Positions 50,732-57,774 of a DNA stretch of 64,000 nt are shown piece after piece (positions within the stretch are counted from its first letter, which is position 1; every line of letters starts with the position of its first letter). Under the pieces are notes generated by a model that worked only from the letters and a program-made list of their open reading frames with translations, was not told the DNA's origin and did no database searches. A program made the translations under genes and the position numbers. Origin of the DNA: Spiribacter salilacus (GTDB taxonomy: Bacteria > Pseudomonadota > Gammaproteobacteria > Nitrococcales > Nitrococcaceae); contig NZ_WJPP01000002.1 of assembly GCF_009649225.1 (NCBI RefSeq), forward strand, positions 248,001-312,000, read 5' to 3'.

Positions 50732-52540
50732 TTAAAACTCTCGCGTTAGAGAAAACCAAACCCATGGCCAGTCTTCACCCGGTTCTGCCACCGATTCTCC
50801 GCCGCTGGCATTCCACGCGGCAGATAAATCGAAGCTCAACCCAAAATTGCTGTAACGCAGCCCAACCCCATAACCGGAGAGGGTGCGCGACTCTTTTAAA
50901 TCGTCAGTGGTAATTCGCTCGGCTCTGCCAATATCGAAAAATGCATAAGGCGTGGCAGAGTAGCGCGGCATGTTATGACTGACTTCCGCCTGCATCACGG
51001 CACCCCGGCGGCCACTAAACTCCCCCACCGGATAAGCGCGAACGGCGTTAAACCCGCCTAGCGAAAGGAAATTAGAGCTATCGATATTGGCATCGGTGTA
51101 TTGAGTGGACAGGCGCACCAATGCTTGCCAGCGATCTGCTAGGCGCTGGGCACGGGCAATATCAAACGCCACCAGTCCATAGTTATCATCTGGCCCACTG
51201 ATGCGCTGATCGTCAGAGACTTGGTTGTACTGCACGCGCAGAGCGCCGTACGTCAGCCCACCGGCACCCAAGCCATCGCGCCAATCAAAGTTCACGCTCA
51301 CTGGCACGGTTAGGGTGTTGTAGGTTTCCTCTTCGTCTAGACGATTATTGGTGTGCTCAATCACATTACCGCCCAAATTGGCCGTCAGATTGCGGCTTTG
51401 TGAGCGCAGCAGCGGATAAGACAAGCTCAGGCCCGCCTGGTTGGTACCGCCATCGGCAATACCGGCAAACTCACCGGCACCCAGCTCGTAATTACTGACC
51501 AAAAGATTGGCGTTAAGCCGTAAACCAGAAGCCCCCACAGGCAAGCTGTAGTTGGTGGAGAGCAGCCAGGTTTCTTCGTCGGTGAGCAGACCCGTTAGGC
51601 TTAATTGATCGCCAAACACAAAGTTACGAGCCCGCGCCAAGTCAACTCGCGCGCGATTACGCCCCGAGCTTGTGCTGCCCTGATTATCAAGCCCAGCAGA
51701 GCTGACCCAGGTGTCAGACTCAATCATGCGCACCTCAAGATCACCCGTGCCGCGCCGTTCACCGGGACGAACCACCGGCACGGCGGTATAACCAGGAATA
51801 TCGTTAAGAATTAAGGCAACCCGCTCAATCTCATCCGACTCAATCACTTCATCGGGCTGGAGCGGCTGGGTATAGCGCTGCGCTTGCGGATTAGGCGTTA
51901 AGGCCTGGTCAAACTCGGCATAGTCGTCTTCCAAAGACTCCATCTGCTGATCGAATAATGCATCAATTGAGCCCACCACCTCACCGAGCTCGTCATCATC
52001 AAAATGCTCACTTAGCGTTTCTAGAACATCGGCAACGGCACGGTTGCGCCGGGCCTGCAAGTCCATTGCCGGGGTAGCACTGGGCGCATTGACCGCAGCA
52101 ACATCTCCATACCGGCCCTCAAGAATCTCGAAAGCCACCTCACCATTTTGAATATCCTGAGCGGGCAGGTAGGCGCGCGCAAAGGGATAGCCATTTTCTC
52201 GGTAGTAAGCGCTAATGGTGTTGGCTAAGTCTTGAAGATCTGAGAAATCGGTTTGCTCACCAATCCGATCTGCCACAAGCGCTTGCAGCGTTTCGTCATC
52301 AAATAACGTATTGCCAGTAAGGGTGATTTGCTCAAGCTCAAAGGTGCCACCCCCTGGCTCAACACCCAGCAATGGCCCACCATCGAGCAAAAACTCGGGC
52401 GCCTCACGCGGTGCCTGAATGGGCGGTGATATTTCTGGTCTGATGACCGACGGGTCAATTTCTTGTGCGTAGGCCGCACCTCCACCGACGTTCGCTAACG
52501 CAACGACGAGCGCTAACGACCCCCAAATTTTACCCGACAT
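50732..52540 (-). CDS. TpsB2: outer-membrane two-partner secretion transporter (FhaC/ShlB family)
   Basis: Outer-membrane pore predicted to export TpsA2, 602 residues. A signal peptide (~1-25, ending AAYAQ) precedes a Pro-rich stretch. The first POTRA runs ~65-148 (FELEQITLTGNTLF to EILEGRYGDV). An unusual ~60-70-residue acidic, helix-prone insertion follows (~155-225; HFDDDELGEVV, ESLEDDYAEFDQ) before the second POTRA region with LILNDIPGY. The C-terminal ~320 residues are the barrel, with the VRAYPVGEF version of the VRGY motif and a C-terminal Phe. An AGAGGA ribosome site lies 8 bases before the ATG. The stop is 4 bases from the tpsA2 start. It lies 62 bases downstream of aspS on the same strand, so read-through is possible. 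Confidence 0.92.
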   Translation of the reverse strand: MSGKIWGSLALVVALANVGGGAAYAQEIDPSVIRPEISPPIQAPREAPEFLLDGGPLLGVEPGGGTFELEQITLTGNTLFDDETLQALVADRIGEQTDFSDLQDLANTISAYYRENGYPFARAYLPAQDIQNGEVAFEILEGRYGDVAAVNAPSATPAMDLQARRNRAVADVLETLSEHFDDDELGEVVGSIDALFDQQMESLEDDYAEFDQALTPNPQAQRYTQPLQPDEVIESDEIERVALILNDIPGYTAVPVVRPGERRGTGDLEVRMIESDTWVSSAGLDNQGSTSSGRNRARVDLARARNFVFGDQLSLTGLLTDEETWLLSTNYSLPVGASGLRLNANLLVSNYELGAGEFAGIADGGTNQAGLSLSYPLLRSQSRNLTANLGGNVIEHTNNRLDEEETYNTLTVPVSVNFDWRDGLGAGGLTYGALRVQYNQVSDDQRISGPDDNYGLVAFDIARAQRLADRWQALVRLSTQYTDANIDSSNFLSLGGFNAVRAYPVGEFSGRRGAVMQAEVSHNMPRYSATPYAFFDIGRAERITTDDLKESRTLSGYGVGLRYSNFGLSFDLSAAWNASGGESVAEPGEDWPWVWFSLTREF

Positions 52541-52602
52541 GCGGCAATTCCTCTCAGCTAATGCGAAAGGTTTACCACTTTTTAGTTAGAAAGTCGAAAA
52601 AA

Positions 52603-54381
52603 TTAACCCTTTAAAATCGGGTTTACCCGAATGTGTAGATCGTTTAACGCTGCTGCATCAACTGCTGCGGGTGCTTCTGTCAGCAAACACGCCCCCGTTT
52701 GCGTTTTAGGGAAGGCCATCACATCTCGAATGGAGCCTGCGCCGGTCATCAACATAATGATGCGATCAAGCCCAAAGGCAATGCCGCCATGCGGCGGGGC
52801 GCCGTAGTCAAGCGCATCCAATAAGAAGCCAAATTTCTCCTGTGCTTCTGCCTGATCAATACCCAGCCGTGCAAACACGGCAGACTGCATCTCAGGGCGA
52901 TGAATACGAATGGATCCCCCACCTAACTCCGTACCATTTAGGACTAAATCATAGGCACGAGATAGCAGGGCTTCTGGGTCTGCAGATTCAAAGGCTTCTA
53001 CCGAGTCAACCTGCGGCGCTGTAAACGGATGATGCAGGGCGTAAAAGCGGCCATCCGCCTCGTCATACTCAAACATCGGGAAATCAAGCACCCACACCGG
53101 CCGCCATTCATCGGCCACCAGGTTTAAGTCATGCCCCACCTGCACGCGCAATGCGGCCAGCGCGTCGTTCACGACTTTTGCTTTGTCAGCGCCAAAGAAA
53201 ATCAGATCCCCCGCCTGCGCGCCCGTGCGCTGCAGAATTTCAGCAATTGCCGACTCCGGTAGGAATTTCAAAATGGGCGACTGTAGGCCCTCGGCGCCTA
53301 GCGATGGATCGTTCACCTTAATGTAGGCAAGCCCCTTGGCCCCGTAGCGGCCCACAAACTGGGTGTATTCATCAATTTGCTTACGCGTAAGCGCGTTGCC
53401 ACCTGGCACTTTTAGCGCGGCCACACGCCCACGGGGGTCGTTTGCTGGGCCAGAGAACACTTTAAATTCCACATCGGCTAGCAGATCGCCCACGCTTACC
53501 AGCTCCATAGGAATGCGTAGATCCGGCCGATCAATACCAAACCGCTCTACGGCCTCGGCATACGTCATACGCGGGAAGGGATCAGGCAGCTCAATACCCG
53601 CCACCTCTGCCATGAGCTCACGCACCATCTTCTCGACCAGCCCAGTAATGCCTGCCTCATCCATAAATGAGGTTTCGATATCCAGCTGTGTAAACTCGGG
53701 CTGACGATCAGCGCGCAAATCTTCATCACGAAAACAGCGCACAATTTGGTAATAACGGTCAAAGCCCGACATCATCAACAGCTGCTTAAAGAGCTGCGGC
53801 GACTGAGGCAATGCATAAAAGCTGCCCGCATGCAGTCGGCTTGGCACTAAAAAGTCGCGCGCGCCCTCAGGCGTGGCCCGGGTAAGCATGGGGGTTTCAA
53901 TATCAACAAAGCCCTGATCATCGAGAAAACGATGCATAAAGCCCGTAACCTGCGCGCGTTTGCGCAAGTTATGCTGCATTTCGGGCCGGCGTAAATCGAT
54001 ATAGCGATGGCGCAAGCGAACATCTTCACCCACCCCGTCTTCATCCAGCTGGAAAGGCGGCGTTTTAGCCTCGTTGAGCACCTCAACTTCCAGCCCCAGC
54101 ACCTCAACTTGACCAGAGCGCAGCGTGGTATTGATGGTGCCTTCAGGCCGCGCCCTAACCCGGCCTTTAATTTTCAGCACCCACTCGGGCCGCACGCGAT
54201 CGGCCGTAGCAAAGGCTGCTTCACGATCAGGATCAAACACCACCTGCAGCAAACCTTCTCGGTCACGCAGATCAATAAAGATAACGCCACCATGATCACG
54301 CCGCCGATGCACCCACCCGCAAACTTCTACTTCTTGATCAAGTAAACCCTCAGAAACTTCGCCGCAATAGTGGGTGCGCAT
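52603..54381 (-). CDS. aspS: Aspartate-tRNA ligase, probably non-discriminating (Asp/Asn)
   Basis: Class II aminoacyl-tRNA synthetase of 592 residues, the usual bacterial length. The N-terminal OB-fold anticodon domain (~1-105) contains [12 protein letters not shown]. The catalytic domain has motif 2 ([14 protein letters not shown]) and motif 3 ([13 protein letters not shown]), with the bacterial GAD insertion between (~280-420). H30 and G81 match the His and Gly that mark the non-discriminating enzyme of Pseudomonas aeruginosa, where E. coli has Leu and Lys. This suggests it also charges tRNA-Asn with Asp, for later amidation by GatCAB. The ribosome site is weak. Upstream lies an odd 327-base intergenic region with a G-rich tandem repeat. 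Confidence 0.96.
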   Translation of the reverse strand: MRTHYCGEVSEGLLDQEVEVCGWVHRRRDHGGVIFIDLRDREGLLQVVFDPDREAAFATADRVRPEWVLKIKGRVRARPEGTINTTLRSGQVEVLGLEVEVLNEAKTPPFQLDEDGVGEDVRLRHRYIDLRRPEMQHNLRKRAQVTGFMHRFLDDQGFVDIETPMLTRATPEGARDFLVPSRLHAGSFYALPQSPQLFKQLLMMSGFDRYYQIVRCFRDEDLRADRQPEFTQLDIETSFMDEAGITGLVEKMVRELMAEVAGIELPDPFPRMTYAEAVERFGIDRPDLRIPMELVSVGDLLADVEFKVFSGPANDPRGRVAALKVPGGNALTRKQIDEYTQFVGRYGAKGLAYIKVNDPSLGAEGLQSPILKFLPESAIAEILQRTGAQAGDLIFFGADKAKVVNDALAALRVQVGHDLNLVADEWRPVWVLDFPMFEYDEADGRFYALHHPFTAPQVDSVEAFESADPEALLSRAYDLVLNGTELGGGSIRIHRPEMQSAVFARLGIDQAEAQEKFGFLLDALDYGAPPHGGIAFGLDRIIMLMTGAGSIRDVMAFPKTQTGACLLTEAPAAVDAAALNDLHIRVNPILKG

Positions 54382-54468
54382 GACTTGAAAACCGCCTTTG
54401 ACAAAAGCCCAAATGTTAAGGGGTGAGACGGGGGAAGGGAAGGGGGAACTGGCAGTTATTAGTGTTTC

Positions 54469-54541
54469 GGGGTTGGGGTTGGGGTTGGGTTGGGTTGGGT
54501 TGGGGTTGGGGTTGGGGTTGGGGTTGGGGTTGGGGTTGGGG
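54469..54541 (+). repeat. Telomere-like (GGGGTT)n tandem repeat
   Basis: Thirteen G-runs (ten of GGGG, three of GGG) are separated by TT with no other interruption over 73 bases. The unit equals the Tetrahymena telomere repeat and should readily form G-quadruplexes on the plus strand. It lies 88-160 bases upstream of the aspS ATG, where aspS would be transcribed through the C-rich sense strand if its promoter is further upstream. Copy number is probably unstable. Confidence 0.95.
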
Positions 54542-54554
54542 TAGTGCTAGTCAG

Positions 54555-54619
54555 GCCTCTAGGAAAATTTATGCAGATTGAGAATCGCTCTGCCAATTTG
54601 CATGAATTTACCTAGGGGC
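54555..54619. repeat. 65-base imperfect inverted repeat (hairpin or MITE-like)
   Basis: Left arm 54555-54580 and right arm 54594-54619 are 26 bases each and match at 22 positions when one is reverse-complemented; the loop is 13 bases. Inner cores CTAGG...ATGCA and TGCAT...CCTAG are well kept. It starts 13 bases after the GGGGTT tract. It has no T-run, so it is not a classic terminator. A small repetitive element, such as a REP or MITE, is the likeliest reading. Confidence 0.7.
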
Positions 54620-54686
54620 TGAAGTGGTAGTCCCCACCTGCACTGTTGCGGCGGTCATCTTTTGTAAAGAAGCACTTTATGATCGT
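54612..54686 (-). pseudogene. Degenerate copy of the fmdB 3' end
   Basis: Read on the minus strand this encodes FFTKDDRRNSAGGD then a few residues and a TAG stop, paralleling DFKKDNRRNIAGEN near the C-terminus of FmdB. At base level 54644-54669 matches 54783-54808 at 24 of 26 positions. No start or zinc-ribbon part remains, so it is a remnant of a duplication, not a gene. Confidence 0.55.
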
Positions 54687-54708
54687 GAAATCTTCAAGCG
54701 CTAGCCGC

Positions 54709-54978
54709 CTATTTGTCTGACTTCGCCGGCTTATCTGCCTTCTTGGCAGGCTTATCCGCCTTGGGTTTATTTTCGCCGGCAATGTTGCGGCGGTTATCTT
54801 TTTTAAAGTCGGTTTCATACCAGCCACCGCCCTTAAGGCGAAAGGCAGCGGCGGAAATTTTGCGCTCTAGCGCAGCGGCGCCGCAGGCAGGGCAATCGGT
54901 GAGTGGCTCATCACTCATCCCCTGGATGGCTTCCAATTCATGATCGCAGCTTTTGCAAACATATTCGTAAATCGGCAC
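54709..54978 (-). CDS. FmdB family zinc ribbon protein
   Basis: Small putative regulatory protein, 89 residues from the GTG at 54978. That start was chosen because it yields the family N-terminus MPIYEYVC and has a GAGGA site 7 bases upstream; an in-frame TTG lies six codons earlier. Two CxxC pairs (C8/C11 and C29/C32) form a zinc ribbon. A Phe/Lys/Gly segment RLKGGGWYETDF follows, and the tail is Lys/Ala/Pro-rich (about 15 Lys in the last 35 residues), typical of FmdB proteins in gammaproteobacteria. The family often lies directly before aspS, as here; function is not established. The gene is divergent from the DUF1614 gene (77-base gap). Confidence 0.85.
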   Translation of the reverse strand: MPIYEYVCKSCDHELEAIQGMSDEPLTDCPACGAAALERKISAAAFRLKGGGWYETDFKKDNRRNIAGENKPKADKPAKKADKPAKSDK

Positions 54979-55055
54979 TGAACGTTCCTCACTCAACAGT
55001 TAACCATCATGGAATTGGAATAGTTTAGCCTGTTCCGTGGCAGAATGAGCAGTCT

Positions 55056-55703
55056 ATGCAGTTTATTGGCGCTATTTTTCTATTTGCACTGCTCTTTGCG
55101 CTCATCCAAGTTGGCGTATTGACCATTGCGTTTGACAAACTCGGGCTCTCGCAAGGCTCAGCCATGTTGTTACTCATCAGCTCCATTGTGGGCAGCACCA
55201 TTAATTTGCCCCTGTTTACTATTGATGCCACACGCGCGCCAGACCCCGCTTGGCAGCAACGGCTGCGCTGGATGAACGCGTTAGGGCGTAATCTGCAAGA
55301 GGGTAAAGTCTTAATTGCCATTAACGTGGGCGGCGGGCTGATTCCGATTGCGTTTTCGTTGTATTTGCTGCGCCACAACCCCCTACCGGCGTTTATTGTG
55401 CTGATTGCCATCGCCATCCAGTCGGGTATTTGTTACTGGAGCAGTCGGCCTGTACCGGGCCTAGGCATCGGCATGCCCATTTTAATTGCACCGATTGCCG
55501 CCGCGGTGATTGCGGTAACGTTATATACCGAGGGCAGCGCACCATTAGCTTACATTTGCGGCACTTTAGGGGTATTAATTGGGGCTGATTTAATGCGCTT
55601 AAAAGATGTGCGGGCGCTGGGCTCTCCGCTGGCCTCTATTGGTGGGGCGGGCACATTTGATGGGGTTTTCATTACCGGCATCGTTGCCGTACTACTGGCT
55701 TGA
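55056..55703 (+). CDS. DUF1614 family integral membrane protein
   Basis: Inner-membrane protein of unknown function, 215 residues with about six to seven hydrophobic helices (for example GAIFLFALLFALIQVGVL at the N-terminus, LIAINVGGGLIPIAFSLYLL in the middle and GVFITGIVAVLLA at the end). Family features include the GSTINLPL segment, the NVGGGLIP motif, GADLMRL and GGAGTFDGVFLTG-like GGAGTFDGVFITG. DUF1614 proteins occur in bacteria and archaea without a known role. Divergent from fmdB and followed after 26 bases by the M24-like gene, so the three plus-strand genes 55056-57774 may form one operon. Confidence 0.83.
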   Translation: MQFIGAIFLFALLFALIQVGVLTIAFDKLGLSQGSAMLLLISSIVGSTINLPLFTIDATRAPDPAWQQRLRWMNALGRNLQEGKVLIAINVGGGLIPIAFSLYLLRHNPLPAFIVLIAIAIQSGICYWSSRPVPGLGIGMPILIAPIAAAVIAVTLYTEGSAPLAYICGTLGVLIGADLMRLKDVRALGSPLASIGGAGTFDGVFITGIVAVLLA

Positions 55704-55729
55704 GTCAACAATAACAATAGGAGCCTGAA

Positions 55730-56929
55730 ATGGATTTTAATCAATATCGTGACGTGCTGGCTGAGCGCGTAGGGCGGCTTGAGCTGCCATTTGCTGAAAG
55801 CGAATATGCCGCGCGCCGCGCCGCCGTTGATGCGGCCATGCAAGCAGCGGGGCTCGATGCACTGTTGGTAACCGATGCGGCCGATATTTGTTATTTGACT
55901 GGCTACAACACCTTTGAGGTGTCTGTGCATACCGCCTTGCTCTTGGGTGCTGGGCGCGCGCTGTTGCAAGTGCCCTCTATCGAAACCGGCCCGGCTGTGA
56001 CCACCGCCCGGGTTGATCAAGTCTTTGGTTATCGCTGGGAAGGGGCCGATAGCGCAGTCCGCCAAATGGCAGAAATGCTAAGTGACTTACAGCTTCGCCA
56101 AGCAAGGCTGGGCACCGATAACTGGGGGCCAGCACTACGCAATGGTTTTCGTGATGGCCTAGCCAGCGCGCTGCCCACCCTCTCTCTAGCCGATGCCTCA
56201 GGGCTTGTAGATGCCATCAAAATCGTAAAAAGCGAGGCTGAAATTGCAATGCTTAGGCAAAGCGCTAGCATTACCGAAGCCGGCATTCAGGCAGCAGAAG
56301 CGGGCATACAACCGGGCGTAACCGATCAGCACATCGCCGCGCTCGGCTCAGCGGCCATGATTGAGGCCGGCGGTGAGTTTATGAGCTTACAGCCCATCGT
56401 TACCACGGGCTGGCGCTCCAGTGTAATTCATTGCAATCACCAACGGCACACGGTCAACAACGGCGACCCCGTCTTTTTAGAATTTGGCGCCGCCTGGCAT
56501 CGTTACACCGCGCCGATGATGCGCACCCGTGTTGCCGGTACACCCACCGCCGAAATGCAAACCATGGCCGCCGCCATCCGCGATATTCATGCCGCTTTGC
56601 TCGAGCACATGCGCCCTAACCAAACCATTGATGCCGCCGCGGCCGCCGCCGATGCGGCGCTGGCGCCGGTGTCAGATCAGGCCTTTTTCTCAGGGGTTTA
56701 TGGCTATGCCGTGGGCATTCAATTTCCGCCGTCTTGGGTGGAGGGATCAGGCTATATTGCTCGCGGCATCGAGCAGCCCTTTGTGGAGAATATGGTGTTC
56801 CACTTACCGTTGATGCTGCGAGTGCCTGGGCAGTGGGGCATTGGCTTAAGTAATACGGTGCGCGTGACCGCGAATGGCGGTGAGCCGCTTACGCATAATG
56901 ATCTACAGCTCAAGGGCAGCGCCGGGTAA
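55730..56929 (+). CDS. M24 (pita-bread) family hydrolase lacking the metal ligands; creatinase/ectoine hydrolase-like
   Basis: Length 399 residues: an N-terminal creatinase-type domain (~1-165) and a C-terminal M24 domain (~170-390). The order of the M24 motifs is kept, but all five dimetal ligands seem replaced: E251 and P262 for the two Asp (LEFGAAWHRYTAPMMRT), Y326 for His (GYAVG), P360 and S374 for the two Glu. Metal-free members of this fold include creatinase and, as I recall, ectoine hydrolase (DoeA/EutD), so a C-N hydrolase is likelier than an aminopeptidase. The substrate is not assigned. An AGGAG site lies 6 bases before the ATG. The stop overlaps the next ATG (TAATG), implying translational coupling to the SDR. 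Confidence 0.8.
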   Translation: MDFNQYRDVLAERVGRLELPFAESEYAARRAAVDAAMQAAGLDALLVTDAADICYLTGYNTFEVSVHTALLLGAGRALLQVPSIETGPAVTTARVDQVFGYRWEGADSAVRQMAEMLSDLQLRQARLGTDNWGPALRNGFRDGLASALPTLSLADASGLVDAIKIVKSEAEIAMLRQSASITEAGIQAAEAGIQPGVTDQHIAALGSAAMIEAGGEFMSLQPIVTTGWRSSVIHCNHQRHTVNNGDPVFLEFGAAWHRYTAPMMRTRVAGTPTAEMQTMAAAIRDIHAALLEHMRPNQTIDAAAAAADAALAPVSDQAFFSGVYGYAVGIQFPPSWVEGSGYIARGIEQPFVENMVFHLPLMLRVPGQWGIGLSNTVRVTANGGEPLTHNDLQLKGSAG

Positions 56930-57774
56930 TGAGTGATGCCGCTAATCGTCGCGTTATCTTAATCACCGGTTGCTCTTCGGGCATTGGGCGCCACTGCGCC
57001 TTGGCCTTGCAACAGCGCGGCTGGCGGGTGTTTGCCTCCGCCCGGCAACACCAAGATGTCGATGCCCTAATCGATGCAGGCTTGAGCGATGCGCTGCATT
57101 TAGATGTGGATGATCAAGCCAGTGTGGAAAAAGCCGTTGCCCATGTGCTTGCACAAACTCATGGCCGACTGGATGCCATCTTTAATAACGCGGGTTATGG
57201 CCAGCCCGGGGCGCTGGAAGATTTACCGCGCGAGGCACTGCGCGAGCAGTTTGAAACCAATGTAATTGGTGCACATTCGCTAACGCGTGCCGTGCTGCCC
57301 ACCATGCGGGCGCAAGGCTTTGGGCGCATTGTGCAGCATTCTTCAGTACTGGGTTTTATTGCTCTGCCGTGGCGCGGTGCCTACAACGCCTCAAAATACG
57401 CGCTGGAGGGGCTAACCGATACCCTGCGGCATGAGCTGCGCGGCAGTGGGGTTGAGGCAGTGCTCATTCAAACCGGCCCGGTCACCAGCCGCTTTCGTGC
57501 CAATGGCTGGCAGAAATTTCAGCGCTGGGTAAATGTTGATAGCAGCGTGCATCAAAGCGCTTACCACAAGGTAATTGAACGGCTTGAAAGTGATGGGGAG
57601 CCGCCATTTACGCTGGGCGCTGAGGCGGTTTTTCGCAAGCTAGTCCTCGCGCTGGAATCCAGCCAGCCCAAGCCACGCTATCACGTCACCCTGCCCACAC
57701 ATCTGTTTAAAGGGCTCAAGCGCGCACTGCCCACGCGCGCGCTTGATAGCGTGTTGCGCTGGGTCAACGGTTAA
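56929..57774 (+). CDS. Short-chain dehydrogenase/reductase (classical SDR)
   Basis: NAD(P)-dependent oxidoreductase, 281 residues, cytoplasmic. The Rossmann motif TGCSSGIG (13-20), NNAG (86-89), and the catalytic set Ser138/139, Tyr152 and Lys156 (YNASK) are all present. The following TGP (QTGPVTS) is typical of classical SDRs. The sequence resembles the group annotated as retinol/hydroxysteroid-dehydrogenase-like SDRs, but the substrate is unknown. Its start overlaps the M24-like gene stop by one base. Its TAA overlaps the clpB stop on the other strand by four bases, so the two genes converge without a terminator. Confidence 0.88.
   Translation: MSDAANRRVILITGCSSGIGRHCALALQQRGWRVFASARQHQDVDALIDAGLSDALHLDVDDQASVEKAVAHVLAQTHGRLDAIFNNAGYGQPGALEDLPREALREQFETNVIGAHSLTRAVLPTMRAQGFGRIVQHSSVLGFIALPWRGAYNASKYALEGLTDTLRHELRGSGVEAVLIQTGPVTSRFRANGWQKFQRWVNVDSSVHQSAYHKVIERLESDGEPPFTLGAEAVFRKLVLALESSQPKPRYHVTLPTHLFKGLKRALPTRALDSVLRWVNG

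Larger units (their letters stand above)
54382..54708. other. aspS-fmdB intergenic region, composite and repeat-rich
   Basis: This 327-base gap holds, from aspS outward, a short leader, a G-rich stretch (54421-54447), the (GGGGTT)n tract, a 65-base imperfect inverted repeat and a degenerate copy of the fmdB 3' end. The aspS promoter must lie here or further upstream, but no convincing -35/-10 pair was recognised. The accumulation of repeats suggests a site of past rearrangement. Confidence 0.6.

Noticed and set aside
54469-54541. G-rich tract as a real telomere or replicon end
   Set aside because: Normal housekeeping genes continue on both sides and the flanking order (fmdB, aspS) is a conserved chromosomal neighbourhood.
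54555-54619. Inverted repeat as a rho-independent terminator of fmdB
   Set aside because: No T-run follows on either strand, and the arms are unusually long with an imperfect stem.
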